Positions 47,106 to 57,966 of a DNA stretch of 64,000 nucleotides are shown one piece after another. The translations under genes and the position numbers were made by a program. The stretch's first letter is position 1; each line of letters opens with the position of its first letter. This DNA is from Prorocentrum cordatum. Taxonomy: Eukaryota; Sar; Dinophyceae; Prorocentrales; Prorocentraceae. The DNA is taken from the NCBI GenBank assembly GCA_963575745.1, contig CAUYUJ010018063.1, positions 124,001 through 188,000 of the forward strand, given 5' to 3'. The notes beneath the pieces were generated by a model. It worked only from the letters and a program-made list of their open reading frames with translations. It made no database searches and was not told where the DNA came from.

Positions 47106-47425
47106 GCGGCACGTGATGGTGTGATGGCGTGAGCTGTGAATGGCAAGACAGAACGGCATGCGGGTCTGGCGGATGGCAGCTGGAACGCGTGGACGGCCAC
47201 ACGAATCAGGGTGCACACGCAACTCACACGAGGGCGGCCAAAGACAACGAGAGAGAGAGAGAGAGAGAGAGCCGCTACAACCCCGACCATGCCCTGCCAG
47301 GAGAAAAAGGAGAAGTTAAGGGAGGGCTGCTCAAAGCAACTCAAAGTAACATGTTCGGGACCTTTTCCCACGTTCTCTGCGCGCAGATTCGCAAACTATT
47401 GCTGTGTACGTGTATTGGTTATCAC
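47106..47425. other. no gene recognised; (GA)n at 47250-47272
   Basis: Spacer with a short GA run. Confidence 0.4.
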
Positions 47426-47720
47426 CTCCTCCTCCTCCTCCTCCTCCTCCTCCTCCTCCTCCTCCTCTTCCTCCTCCTCCTCCTCCCTGTTCCCTTCCCC
47501 CCCCCCCTGCCGCCTCCGCCTCTCCGCTCACCCTCCCTATCCACCCTGCCCGTCCGGTTTACTCCCCTCCCCGTCATCTCCCCTCCCCCCCTCCTTGCTC
47601 TTCCTGGCACTACCCCCCTTTCGCTTCAACTTCCGCCTCCGCCTCCTGCGCCTCCTGCCCCAACCCGTGCCTTCGACTATGGTAATCCTCGTCATCCTCC
47701 TCCTCCACCTCCTCCCCAAA
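47426..47720 (+). repeat. (TCC)n tract and pyrimidine-rich continuation
   Basis: Pure TCC to 47490, then CT/CCT-rich with longer unique pieces. Confidence 0.85.
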
Positions 47721-48159
47721 CGGGCTCCGTCCTAGCAGCCCTTGGTTTGAAGGTGCAACGTGGTGCGCTGCGTAAACTTATGAACCCGTACCATCCTGCT
47801 TTTTCCTCCCGTGGTCATTCCGCCCGTGCTGCGCGTCAAAAGCTCTGCCGTCCATGAGAGCACGACCACGTCGCATCGAACGCTGATGAACATAACGAAG
47901 CATCGGCACACGACGACATAAAGCTAAAACTCGGGTATGCACGTAAAGAACACTGATACTGCTGTGTGTATGCCCGAACTTCCCCAAGACAGGCAAAACA
48001 ATCCACGTCTAGACAGATGCGTCATGCCGTGGGGAAGTGTATAGCGGTCGGAATATATCGATCTATCTACCTATATATATGTGTATATATATACATATAT
48101 ATATACATATGTATATATATATAGTAGATACACACTGGAACCATCTCGCGCGCTCAAGT
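47721..48159. other. no gene recognised; (TA)n at 48055-48125
   Basis: ATATATATGTGTATATATAT-type microsatellite at the end of an unassigned stretch. Confidence 0.5.
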
Positions 48160-48930
48160 TCTAGCTAGGCTTGACAGGCGAACTCATGTAATCTCATGTT
48201 GGTCGCTTCTTGCGTCCAGGGACTCCCTTGGAGGCCCTGCGAAAGCCTCAGAATCATATAGCAGGGGAAGTGCGGAAACGCAACAACCATGAATTTCCTG
48301 TAGGTGTTCAACGATTTTGGGCCCTCAAAGGCGTCCTGGGTTCTTTTGGGTGGTTTGTTGTGCAAGAGTAGTCTGGGGGCCAAACTTGAAAGAACAGGAA
48401 TTGTGGGATTTCCAATTTTTTCCAGTTCTTCGGCGCTGATCGGCGCTGTTGTTTGTTTGTGCCTCGCGGGTTTTGCTAGCCTGGCCCCTCAGGGGTGTGG
48501 GATCTTCGGGACCCCCTAGGGGTTCTGGAGGCCTCCTGGAGGCCTGGAGAGCCGTCGCAAGGGTGTCTCGGGCTGCGCGGGAGCGTGTTGGGCCGTTCTT
48601 TACGTTCTGGGGGCTCCTTGGGGTCGTCTTGGGCTGTCCTTGGGCGTCTTGGGGGCCCCCCGGGAAGCCAGGAGGCGCGGTACTGGCAGCAAAATGTCAG
48701 GGGATGTGGGATCTCCGAGTAGGACTCCCACTTGAAAAAAAAAAAATTCTGGGAATTCCCGTTTTGTTTTAAAATTCTCGATCTTCGAGGGTTGGAAGCG
48801 GAAAAACGTGAGAAGGCGAACAAAAATTGAAAAACCATTGGAAATCAACGATGATACCCTCTTTGGGCTCTCTCGGGACGGCTATCGCAGCTCTCTTGAG
48901 CTGTTCTTGGAGCCTCGTCGGGTTTTCTTG
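48160..48930 (-). repeat. F9-related element (inverted, divergent)
   Basis: GGGCGTCTTGGGGGCC, TTCTGGGGGCTCCTTGGGG and two AACGAT core-like patches (48308 and 48847). A TTGAAAAAAAAAAAATTC run lies at 48732-48750. Confidence 0.5.
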
Positions 48931-48934
48931 GGGG

Positions 48935-49085
48935 GATCGCGCCGCATCGCCACTGCATCGCCGATGTAACGGCGATGCATCGGCGATACACCGACAATGC
49001 CGGCGGTGCATGGGCGACGTCGACGTGAAGCAAGTCGGGCTCGACATCGGCGATGCTGCGCGATCCTCCGACCCCATCTACTCGG
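48935..49085. mobile_element. GGCGATGC foldback-like repeat, copy 2
   Basis: GGATCGCGCCGCATCGCC at the left is inverted at the right (GGCGATGCTGCGCGATCC). The inside has GCGATGCATCGGCGATAC palindromes. Confidence 0.75.
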
Positions 49086-49164
49086 ACCCCATCTAGGACG
49101 CCTAGAGTGGATCTTGGGGGTAAATGAAACATAGCCCAACGAATTATTATGCAAACTTAGCTAA

Positions 49165-49244
49165 ACAGAATTGCAACATCATCCCCTGACGATGTTCAAA
49201 CTATTTTTGGATATTCCTCCTGAAGAAGGACGTGGCCGACTTAC
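49165..49244 (+). mobile_element. F1 MITE, right half (copy O)
   Basis: ACATCATCCCCTGACGATG...CTATTTTTGGATATTCCTCC and GGCCGACTTAC. No left terminus. Confidence 0.75.
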
Positions 49245-49359
49245 GGGTAGCTATGGGGGGGTTCAGCGCATCAGCTCCTGTAACTGGCTTTCTGGGCGCC
49301 TGCCCACGTGTCGATGGAAGCGCTGTGCGCCGGCGTTCGTACACACCCTCTCCCTACGG

Positions 49360-49517
49360 TTAAGTCGGGCATATCCTCGTACAGGCGGATTTAGGAGGGA
49401 AAACGAAAGAATAGTCCAAACATATTCAAACATAGTCGAAAGTAATCGAAACATCGTCCCAATACTATTTTCAACTATTTTTGAATATTCCCCCTGTAGA
49501 AGACATGCCCGACTCAA
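49360..49517 (+). mobile_element. F1 MITE copy P
   Basis: TTAAGTCGGGCATATCCTCG to GCCCGACTCAA. Flanking 8-mer CCCTACGG identical (49352-49359 and 49518-49525). Confidence 0.92.
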
Positions 49518-49649
49518 CCCTACGGTTCATGGACGATACCCCTGTGCGTGCTCTCCCTGTGAGAGGGCGGCGACGCTGCCAAAACTAGTGCCCAGCAGCG
49601 ATCACCCTGTCCCTGTTCTTCTCTCAGATCTCTGGCGTCGTGTTCTCGC

Positions 49650-49805
49650 ATCAACGTAGCTCCGACCACTTCAACGGGGCCGGTTCTGCGCTGCCCGCCG
49701 TTTCTTGACGGCCCTGGGCCCGGCGAGGGCCCCTGGAGGCTGAACACTACCAACAACCCCTTGTCGTTTTCGTCGTCCCCCTGTCGCAGCGCAAGGAGGT
49801 GGGGA
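49650..49805 (+). mobile_element. F5-related repeat
   Basis: GCCGTTTCTTGACGGCCCTG, CGAGGGCCCCTGGAGGCTGA and TCGTCGTCCCCCTGTCGCAGC...GGAGGT correspond to the right half of F5. Confidence 0.6.
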
Positions 49806-49827
49806 CCCAACTCTGTAGGTAGGAAAG

Positions 49828-49925
49828 GGGTGTGGTGTAAAGGGGCGTGGTGTCAAAGCTGGACTTGGCGAGGCTATCCATCGTAGATAGCATCGCCATT
49901 TCCACGATTGGCACCACACCCCTTT
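49828..49925. mobile_element. small foldback (AAAGGGGTGTGGTG ends)
   Basis: GGAAAGGGGTGTGGTG and the inverted CACCACACCCCTTTC. The middle GGCGAGGCTATCCATCG / CGTAGATAGCATCGCC is also partly inverted. Confidence 0.75.
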
Positions 49926-49958
49926 CTGCCACACACCTTCCCAATCTCCAGACCGAAT

Positions 49959-50260
49959 TGGTCGACCGCCCCCTTCGTTCGACCCGGTCGACCGCCCTGC
50001 GAAGAGCGCGCTACGCGCCCTCTTCACGCGAGGGGGGGCCGCGGCCGAGCTTGCCGCCGCCCTGGAGGCTGAACACTGCCAACAACCCCTCGTCGTTTTC
50101 GTCGTTCCCCTGTCGCAGCGCAAGGAGGTCGGGAGACCCAACCTGGTCGATCGCCCCCTTCGTTCGACCCGGTCGACCGCCCTGCGGAGAGCTCGCTGGG
50201 CGCCCCTTTCTCGCGAGGGCGGGCCGCGGCCGAGCCCGCCGCCGCCCCGGAGAGGCCGCG
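49959..50260 (+). repeat. 184-bp direct duplication
   Basis: TGGTCGACCGCCCCCTTCGT...GCGGCCGAG (from 49959) recurs from 50143. The intervening part carries the F5-like CCTGTCGCAGCGCAAGGAGG. Confidence 0.85.
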
Positions 50261-50372
50261 GCCAGCCGCAGGGCGCCCCCGGGCCTGGCGCGCGCTGCGC
50301 GCGCAGTGGGCGGCCCCCGCGAGGTCACGCGACGGCCGTGCCCGCGAGGATCTGGCGCGCCTCCTGCGGGAG

Positions 50373-50377
<5 letters not shown>

Positions 50378-50431
<54 letters not shown>

Positions 50432-50590
50432 TCCTCCCTCCTCATTCCTCCTCCTCCCTCCTCGCTCCTCGGGGCGGCTGGGGACGACAGGAGGGGGAGG
50501 AGGAGGAGGAGGAGGAGGAGGAGGAGAAGAGGGAGGAGGAGGAGGACGAGGAGGAGGAGGAGGAGGAGGAGGAGGAGGAGGAGGAGAGGC
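50378..50590 (+). repeat. (GTC)n then (GGA)n
   Basis: Pure GTC/TCG at 50378-50430, CTCC-rich to 50470, then (GGA)n to 50590. This is the tract on the 3' side of the LINE. Confidence 0.92.
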
Positions 50591-50631
50591 CGGTGGATAA
50601 GGGGAAGCAGCATTGAGGACCATGAGGGGGG

Positions 50632-50731
50632 NNNNNNNNNNNNNNNNNNNNNNNNNNNNNNNNNNNNNNNNNNNNNNNNNNNNNNNNNNNNNNNNNNNNN
50701 NNNNNNNNNNNNNNNNNNNNNNNNNNNNNNN
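50632..50731. other. assembly gap (100 N)
   Basis: Exactly one hundred N, the usual placeholder for a gap of unknown length. It hides the junction between the LINE 3' end and the (GGA)n tract. Confidence 0.98.
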
Positions 50732-50759
50732 TACATATGAACCAAAGCAGGCCATACAA

Positions 50760-51075
50760 TTGTCTAGGTCAACTGTGACTCGTTCTTTCCGCTTGAGGTA
50801 GTGAGGGTGGTCACCGCGAAGCAGATATCGCCGACCATATCTAGCAGCACGCGACGGCGGGGGTGCACATATTCCGCCAAGGCCTCTGACAGAGGCCCCA
50901 GAGGAGTAGCACTTGCATCTAAGGCAGATGAACAATACTGAGCCGTCGGAGCAATTGAAACCCACCGTGCGGTGATCCAACGCTTGCTGCTTAGACGCAT
51001 GCAATTTGGAAAACGCAACATCGTCCTGGAGGCGGGCAACTCCTTGCCCCCCTTCGACCCAGAAGACAGACAGCA
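50760..51075 (-). pseudogene. LINE ORF2 C-terminal segment, shifted frame
   Basis: After the RNase H domain the reading shifts near 51060-51080. In the new frame SVLFICLRCKCYSSGASVRG and RGDHPHYLKRK are seen, a Cys-containing tail of the kind found at the C-terminus of dinoflagellate LINE ORF2 proteins. The upstream half of the same region (SGIWRCAVCL) is in the previous frame. Confidence 0.55.
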
Positions 51076-53071
51076 CACCTCCAAATGCCGCTCCAACGCT
51101 CCCACTGGTGAGGCACAGGGGGGGGGGGGCACGAAGGGGGGGCGAGATCAAGTGGGGTGTACGGCACATCTAGGGACAACTTCGGCCATAGCGGCAGAAG
51201 GTTGGCAGCAAGAATGCAGTGCGCACGGGCGGCATCCACCAGACGAGTCACTTCCTCCATCTCCTCAGGGGCAGACGGGTGGAGCAAAAGGCCATGCTTG
51301 GCCCCAATGTCAGCATCAGAGTTCCCTTTGCGAAGAAACCTCTCACGAGCAGACAGGCCCTCCTCTTCCAGATTGAGGTGGGCCTTGACCTTCACAATGT
51401 CCTCTACAAGCTGACCTTCAAAGGAGTTGGCCTGCAGTATCATGCCCGAATAGGTGCGCTTCCCCGAGTATCTTTCCGTCTCGGGGAGCCCACTCTGGTG
51501 CGCAACATTCGCGCAATCCGAGTAAAGGGCCGAAGGAAAAATCATAAATTGGGCAACTACACACCTAGCCGAGAATTCAGCGGCGTGTGGGGTCTGCGGG
51601 TAGTGGGCCCAGAAAGGGCCACGAACCTCTCCAAGGCACTCCCCATCGTCCGAATCCATTGAGACAGCCCAAGAGGCCCTCGAGAGCTCTCTAATGGGGT
51701 GGCGCTGGCAGGACCCGTCAATGAAGGGGTGACCCCACATTTCTCCATTGGCGGGGGCCCTGGGGCCCTCAGGGCTGATGAGCTCTTTGCAATGCCAAAT
51801 GTACTGAAGAGAGTTCGTACCCTCCTGAGCTGGCCTGGGGAGCCAGTCGGCGGGGTGGGCGAAAGCCCCTCGAGTGTAAAGGCATATATCCTCATTGTTG
51901 ACCTCAGTTGGCAGGGGCGCTAGGGCGTCGGCAGCAACAGAGGCGGGGACCAACTGAGCTCTCAACTCAGAGACCTCCTCGTCAAGGCAGCTCCACAGCC
52001 TGCGGGCGATGGAGTCGGGGACAACCCTACACCTGGGGCATAATGGGTCCACTTGATATCCCGCACTGAGGGCACGATCAGCTGTCCATATGGCGCAGCT
52101 GGTGCATGCACGAATCCAACCTTGCTGGGCAGGGGTAAACTTCTTAGATGAGCAAGCAGATTTGGGGATGTCTAAACACAAACGCTTCCCAATCCCCCAC
52201 TTGCCACCCAGGTCCCGCTCCAGACTTCTCAGATAGGCTTCCTTGCACAGCGTTTCAATCGACTTGGGGGAGGTAAGACCCAGGGAAACCTGATAACCCC
52301 TGTCGTCAACCACCGTCATGAAATTTGTCATCCCCCATCCAAGACGGAGCAACGAAAGCCTGAGAGCAGAGAGCGGTCCCTTGACCGTGGGCCACGTGAC
52401 CCTGTCCAGCGAGAAAACTGCATTCCACGCAGCCCGAAGGTCTTCAAAGGAGAGAAAGCCATCAAATATCCTCGTGTGAGTGGTCCAAACCTCTTTACTC
52501 CATCGAAGTATCGGGGCACTGGCCGCTCTCCAACAAGGGCCCTCCGAAAGAATGCTGACAGCCGTGAGAGAGCGGCTCTTGGCGAAAGGGCGCACGGTCG
52601 AGAAAGCTTGGTGTCTCATCACGAGAAGCTGTTGGTCGCTGACCCCCAAGATCTCCGCTCCATAGGCCCCGCCAGCGAGGGGGCCAGCAGCGAAGATCCT
52701 GAGGGCCGCCCTACCCACATGCTCCGACTGCTTCTTGAGACGCCTAGCTTTGCGACACATGAGAGCAGCTCTGGCTTTCATCTTAGAGCTCCTGCCAGAA
52801 ACTCGGGCCGCTCGGCCCGCGCAAAAGTCAACACCTAGGTTGACAGTGGAATCTCGCACACTGCCCCCTAACTGGCCAAGAGCTATGGCAATGTCGTTAG
52901 CCAACTTCTTGCTGGAGGCAACCGTGCAAACTTTATCAAGAGAAAGCTGGCAACCCATGTCATTGGTGATGACGTGATGTAACATGATAGAGGTCGACGC
53001 GATCTGTTGGACAACTTGCTTATGACTGCCCGTACTCGAAACTCCTGTGTCGTCGATGTACGCATCGAACT
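50991..53071 (-). pseudogene. LINE ORF2: RT motif C, thumb, zinc knuckle and RNase H
   Basis: The catalytic YIDD lies at 53061-53050, about 20 codons upstream of the first Met (52985), so the true frame starts before that Met. Counted from this Met: a CxxC...CxxC knuckle at residues 294-319, then RNase H at about 415-565 with the expected carboxylates D423 (FIDG), E470 (HAAEF), D490 (YSDC) and the GNSDADIGAK motif near 554-563, with VKAH before it. RNase H removes the RNA strand after first-strand synthesis. All four RNase H positions are intact. The frame ends in a shift near 51070. Confidence 0.8.
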
Positions 53072-54535
53072 CTAAATGTTTGTGCCGAGAAGCTGGTCAA
53101 ACGCATCCATCGCGAAATCTCGAATGTGCGACGCCGCAAAGCTGCATCCAGCAACAACCCCGTTGATCACGAAAAAAGGACCGTCCAGCACGCCAGCAAC
53201 AGAGATGAAACGGCCGCACCTGTAGGCATGGATCGACAACCTAGTGATGACTTCAGGAAAGTTATGACGACGACATCGATCTTCTAGCATCTCCAAGTTG
53301 ATCGTTTCATACTATTTGAGCATGTCATAAAACACGCTGGCGCTGCACTGTTTCCTGGCAGTGCCCGCCTCAGCTCGAACAGACTGGCGCCACACCACAT
53401 CTGACGCTCCTCTGAAAGCCCCTGCGGCCCAGTACCGACGGGGGTGTTGTCGCTCCCAGTCCAGGGCGCGTGGCCGCCTGAGGCGACCCCACACCCTGTA
53501 CCAGGAGCAAAATACCCCTATCGGCCTGAAGCCCCCAGTCGGCTTGCTGAGGAGGGCGATCAAGACGGCAGAGACCTGTCTAGGCAGCACTCCAACCGAC
53601 TCCATCAACTCGAAAAGCATAGACACAGCAGTGGGACCATCGTCGCAAAGCAGGTGGAAATGCCTGCAACCAAATCCATCATAAGTGACGGCCGAGCCCA
53701 ATTTGTAACGCTTGGACACGGCTCGAAGCTGGTCAGGAGTCGCCCTCGGAAACGCTTGAGCAAGCGTCACACACTTGGCCTCCCCAGGGGCCTGGCCCCA
53801 GAAACTGCTGAACTTGTCTCCTTCTTTCGCAAGCAAAGACAACGGGTCAGCCACCGCCGAACCGTCCGCCGCCAACGTCGTCGTCGGCCTCCAGGGCGAA
53901 GGGTCTTTAGTGATGGTGTGGACCCTTTTGGCACCCTTGTCCAGGCCCGCGGTCAACCAAGAACGCCAATCCGCCTTGGACCTGGCTCGATGCCGCGCGT
54001 CCGCCTCGGCCAGGGTCGTCTCAAGACCCTCCAGCTGCGCCTCGCCGAGAGCAATCACCTCCATCGACCACTGGGATGAGGGATGCTGAAGAACGAAGCT
54101 CTTGATACGATCGAATGAGCTCTGATACTCCTTCGCGTGGCAAGCGACAGAGGCAGGCCAGCACAGAAAAGAAGCGTGGATGGCCTTCGCCTGCGCAGAC
54201 GAACCCCGGTTGTCCCTGCGCAGTGAGACCAAACTACGAAACTGAGCCCCCAGCCACTTTATTGCCCTGTGGGCAGGATACCTTGGCTTGCTATCCCGTC
54301 CCACCACCGATCTCCACATGAGCTGAGGCCCCGCACTCCTCGTCCCCTTCCTGATCATGTCGGCACCTAAGATGGGAATCAGCTCCGCTTCCGCAACGTC
54401 AGCCCAGGCACCGTAGCCAAGGGTGAGGAGACTAGCAGCCCTGGCACCATGTCCGCGTTCAGCCTCACGAAGGCCCTCCTGAGCCATGTCCAGAACCTGA
54501 TTCCAGTCCTGCTGCTGGGGCTTGGGGCCAAACAC
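53072..54535 (-). pseudogene. LINE ORF2: reverse transcriptase palm, N-terminal part
   Basis: The frame carries SKPTGGFRPIGVF (finger/palm motif) and motif A (SASVFYDMLK, catalytic Asp at residue 404 counted from 54535). A TAG (53314-53312) directly follows motif A. Beyond it the same frame continues with YETINLEMLEDRC and motif B-like GVVAGCSFAAS, until a second stop at 53074-53072. Motif C is then in another frame. So one nonsense codon and one frameshift lie between the three catalytic motifs. Confidence 0.8.
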
Positions 54536-55970
54536 AGGATCCGAGGGGAGCGGGGGGGGGGGGGGGCTTTCGGAAACTCAAAGCGTTCAACGAAGCAGGC
54601 GCTGGGTGGAACTTGAGATCGACAGGACGATGCGGGCTCAGTTCCGTGCTCATAACAACTTCGCAAGAAGCAGCAGCCTTTCCAAGGCCTCCACTGCACA
54701 CAAAACAATCAATCTTGGGTGGGGCTCCATCCCCAAAGAAGGTGCAGCCGCCTGGATCAACCAGCTGGCCCTGCAATTCAGAGACAAACTTGGAAGCAGT
54801 AAGTTGCGAGGGGGGAAGGTTGAACACCCCGCCCAACACGAACGAACCAGGGAACCCCGAACAACGAGCCCCTAAAGAAGCCAACACTTCCAAGTTTCGC
54901 TCCGACAGGCCTTCCGCGCGGTGCAAATACACGCTCCCGATCCTGAAAGTGAAGCCCCCTGGGGCCTGAACATCGGCCACCATCGCGTGGCCTTTGGAAA
55001 CAACAAACCCTTCCACAGGAGAAATGAGGCCTAGCCAATCCCGAACAAGCACGGCGACACCTCCTGAGGTGTCGGAGTCGGTCTCACAGGCGGGACACCA
55101 GAGCGACTTCCAACCATTACGAGCACACCACTGAGACGCCGAGTAAATCTTTTCGGCGTGGAGCAGCCGACGCTCCTGCACCAGCGCGACGTTGGCAGGC
55201 GTGTCAGGCAAAAGCTTTTTGAGCGTGCCCCACGAGTTCACATTCATACTTCGAATCAACAGTTGCACCGAGCTCAGCCCGTCAGAATCCTGGACCTGGC
55301 CAGGGGAGGGAGGAGTGAGGCACGGAAGAGGAGGGGGAGAGATCCTGGGACCAGGCACCATCTCCACAGGGCTACCCGCTCCTGGAAAGCCCAGGACGGG
55401 GTAAAAAGGCGATCTGTGTCCAAAACTGGCCAGCTTACAAGGGGAGTCAGCTGGCAGGGAAGTGTGGGTCGTCCGTCCTCCATTCAAAATTCGCGCAGCC
55501 CTCCAGAGCGTGCGACGCACGGCCGCTAACAAGCCACGGAACCGACTTGTAGGCCGCGACACGCCGCCCATGTCAGGAGGGGGGCGACGGGAGAACGGCC
55601 GATCGGCCACAGGATAAGAGTTAGACTTATCAGAACGAAAAAAAGCAGGGTTTGTGGCGGCCCTGCTCTTCTCAAGGCCGTTTTTCAACACCGCTACGGG
55701 CGCAGCGCGGGGACGAGAGGGGGGCGCCGCCTCAGGGCCCTCCGAGCGATGGGACTCACAAGGCGGCTTCCAAAAGCGGGTAGGGCCAGCCAGGCCCTGG
55801 TCCGACAGAAAAGGAAAGCTGGCAGCTGGGCCTGGCGAGGCAGTCAGGTCAGCATGTCCAGCACGACACTGAGGTGCTTGAGGTTGCTGAAATCGTATCC
55901 CCCCTTCACGCCGACGCGCCTGAAGGGGGGGAAGCTCGATGAAGCACGCGGCGAGCTCGGGCGCGGACAT
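54465..55970 (-). pseudogene. LINE ORF2: N-terminal part with APE-type endonuclease
   Basis: The frame is open from 56255, and a Met at 55970 (MSAPELAACF) is the first sensible start, overlapping the ORF1 end by about 65 nt in another frame. A Pro/Ser-rich leader is followed by endonuclease motifs: SMNVNSWG, the Glu in LVQERRL, GGVAVLVRD, SVYLH, GGVFN and SPHRPVDL. The usual motif is GGDFN: the catalytic Asp is Val here, so nicking activity should be lost. The frame breaks in a run of about 14 G at 54548-54561 before RT sequence resumes in a second frame. Confidence 0.8.
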
Positions 55971-57111
55971 CCTCGGCATCAGCATGGTCCGCGGTCGCGG
56001 CTCCAGGAGCAGCAGCTGGCTGCCCAGCAGGCTCACCATCACCTGCGGGGGTACCAGGCGCCGGCTCGGGTACAGCATCACCTTTGCCGTCGCCGTCCGC
56101 TGCTGGTGCATCTTCTGCCCCTGCATCTCCTTCACCACCTTCAGCGACGCGACGACGCTTGCCTGCCAGGCGCTCCAACTGCTTCTTCTGCTCCTCGCGA
56201 AACTTGGCTGCCTGCTCAGCAGCTGCACCAAAAAGCTGCTGGACTTGCTTGGCAATCGACTGCTGCAACGTCTTGAGCCGCAACTCTGCCTCTTTCTTGT
56301 CCTCGGGCGAGAGGTCGAACTCAGCCTCGGGTGCCAACAGCGAGTCCAAATTTATAGACAGCTCTTTGCCCTGGAGAATGTCCTCGATAGGAATCGAAGG
56401 AGTTGATGCTTGCTGTTCTCCAGAAGCTTCGCCGCCCACATGCTCGGCCAGCTGCTGAACGAGACCTTTGTGACGTTGCTCAGCCTTGGACAGCTCTTCC
56501 GTGAACGACTGCACCACAATGCGCTGGGCGTCCAGTTCTTTCTGGAGCCTCTCGAAGTACGTGACTGCTTTGCTGAGCTTGCCTTCCAGTGCCCGCATGT
56601 CGTGGAAGGCCTTACCCACCTTCTGCTGGAGGGGGGGTTCGACCTTCTGCACCACGTGCTTGGAGTCCAGGATCTTCTGGTACTTGGCAGCGCCGTCTGA
56701 GTCACCCACTGAGCGCATGTAGGCGATGACCTCGCTGAGCTTGGCCGATTCCACCATGGCTCCTCCAGGACGCGGGAGAGACCCTCCTGACTGCTGGAAC
56801 AACGGGCCTGGCTGAACAGGAAGTGAGCCAGACCAAGGACCAGGAGGAGGCTGAGCACTCTGAGGCCCTGCTTGCTGCGACTGTCCTTGCCAGACCCCCT
56901 GCGGCGAGGGAGGCATGTCGAAGGACGGCGAGCTGCGCCAGGACCAGCAGTGCTTGCACTGCTGCCACTGCTGCTTGTTCTTCTTGCAACCGCACTGCGA
57001 GCACTTCCACGACGACGGAGTGTTCCCACGGTGCTGGTAGAACGAGCGATCTGGATCTTGCCATGGCCTGCCATCATTCCAGCGCACAGTTCGAGAGGCA
57101 ATCGGGGCCAT
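55906..57111 (-). CDS. LINE ORF1 protein (RNA-binding, coiled coil)
   Basis: A 401-residue intact frame starting MAPIASRTVRWNDG. Residues 35-55 form a W-x-C-x2-C-x4-N-x6-C-x2-C finger (SSWKCSQCGCKKN...QQCKHC) close to the RanBP2-type pattern, which often binds single-stranded RNA. Residues 60-110 are Pro/Gln/Ser-rich. About 125-215 and 265-320 are long charged helices of coiled-coil type (KLSKAVTYFERLQKELDAQR). The tail is Ala/Gly/Pro-rich. Expected role: coat the LINE RNA and form the transposition particle. ORF2 follows in another frame with a short overlap, suggesting termination-reinitiation or frameshifting in the active parent. Confidence 0.75.
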   Translation of the reverse strand: MAPIASRTVRWNDGRPWQDPDRSFYQHRGNTPSSWKCSQCGCKKNKQQWQQCKHCWSWRSSPSFDMPPSPQGVWQGQSQQAGPQSAQPPPGPWSGSLPVQPGPLFQQSGGSLPRPGGAMVESAKLSEVIAYMRSVGDSDGAAKYQKILDSKHVVQKVEPPLQQKVGKAFHDMRALEGKLSKAVTYFERLQKELDAQRIVVQSFTEELSKAEQRHKGLVQQLAEHVGGEASGEQQASTPSIPIEDILQGKELSINLDSLLAPEAEFDLSPEDKKEAELRLKTLQQSIAKQVQQLFGAAAEQAAKFREEQKKQLERLAGKRRRVAEGGEGDAGAEDAPAADGDGKGDAVPEPAPGTPAGDGEPAGQPAAAPGAATADHADAEDVRARARRVLHRASPPSGASA

Positions 57112-57225
57112 GCTGGCTCTGGGACGACGGCGGGAATCTTGTCGCCTCGCAAAATTGGCTCGCAGGAGCGCGCGCCCCTTTGAAGAACAGTTCCTGCAAC
57201 GCTACTCGAGCGCAAAGGGGCTAGG

Positions 57226-57481
57226 AGGAGGAGGAGGAGGAGGAGGAGGAGGAGGAGGAGGAGGAGTATGGGGAGGAGGAGGAGGAGGAGGAGGAGGAGG
57301 GGAGGAGGAGGAGGAGGAAGAGGGGGGAGAGAGGAGAGAGGAGGATGAGGATTAGGATGAGGATGAGGAAGAGGTAGGAGGAGGAGGGAGGAGGGGGAGG
57401 GGGAGGAGTAGAGGGAGGAGGAGGAGGAGGAGGAGGAGGAGGAGGAGGAGGAGGAGGAGGAGAAGAAGGAGGAGGGGGAGG
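57226..57481 (+). repeat. (GGA)n tract on the 5' side of the LINE
   Basis: GGA with GGG/GAA variants. On the LINE strand this is (TCC)n. Confidence 0.93.
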
Positions 57482-57605
57482 AGGATCAGGAGCCAGCAGC
57501 AGCGAACGCCATGCCTAAGTCTGCTCGACCAACTCGGGCCCCCCCGGCCCCAGGAGACTCCCGAGGTCCCTCCTGTGAGGCCCCGTTCAGCTTCGACAAG
57601 GGGAG
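57482..57605 (+). other. short unique island between two (GGA)n tracts
   Basis: A plus-strand frame MPKSARPTRAPPAPGDSRG then PSCEAPFSFDKG begins at 57511 and runs into the next tract. It could be an exon remnant, but nothing confirms it. Confidence 0.25.
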
Positions 57606-57966
57606 GGGGCGGAGGAGGAGGAGGAGGAGGAGGAGGAGGAGGAGGAGGAGGAGGAGGAGGAGGAGGAGGAGGAGGAGGAGGAGGGGAGGAGAGGATGATG
57701 AGGAGGAGGAGGACGAGGAGGAGAAGAAGGAGGAGGAGAGGGAGGAGGATGAGGAGGGGGGAGGAGGAGGGGGAGGCGGGGAAAGGGGGAGGGGGAGGGG
57801 GAGGGGGGGAGGGGGAAGAAGGAGGGGAGGAGGAGGAGGGAGGAGGAGGCGGAGGCGGAGGAGGAGGGGAGGAGGAGAGGAGGAGGAGGAGGAGGAGGAG
57901 GAGGAGGAGCAGGAGGAGAGGGAGGAGGAGAGGGTGGAGGAGGAAGAGGAGGAGGAGGAGGAGGAT
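57606..57966 (+). repeat. (GGA)n tract
   Basis: About 360 bp of purine-only sequence with few interruptions. Confidence 0.95.

Larger units (their letters stand above)
50732..57225 (-). mobile_element. non-LTR retrotransposon (LINE), near full length, inactive
   Basis: About 6.5 kb on the minus strand: short leader (57225-57112), ORF1, then ORF2 with endonuclease, reverse transcriptase and RNase H, and a C-terminal Cys/His region running to the gap. The 5' side abuts (GGA)n at 57226 and the 3' side faces (GGA)n across the gap. ORF2 is broken at four points, so the copy cannot act by itself. Combined APE endonuclease and RNase H place it with RNase H-bearing LINE groups. Exact clade cannot be fixed by eye. 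Confidence 0.88.
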
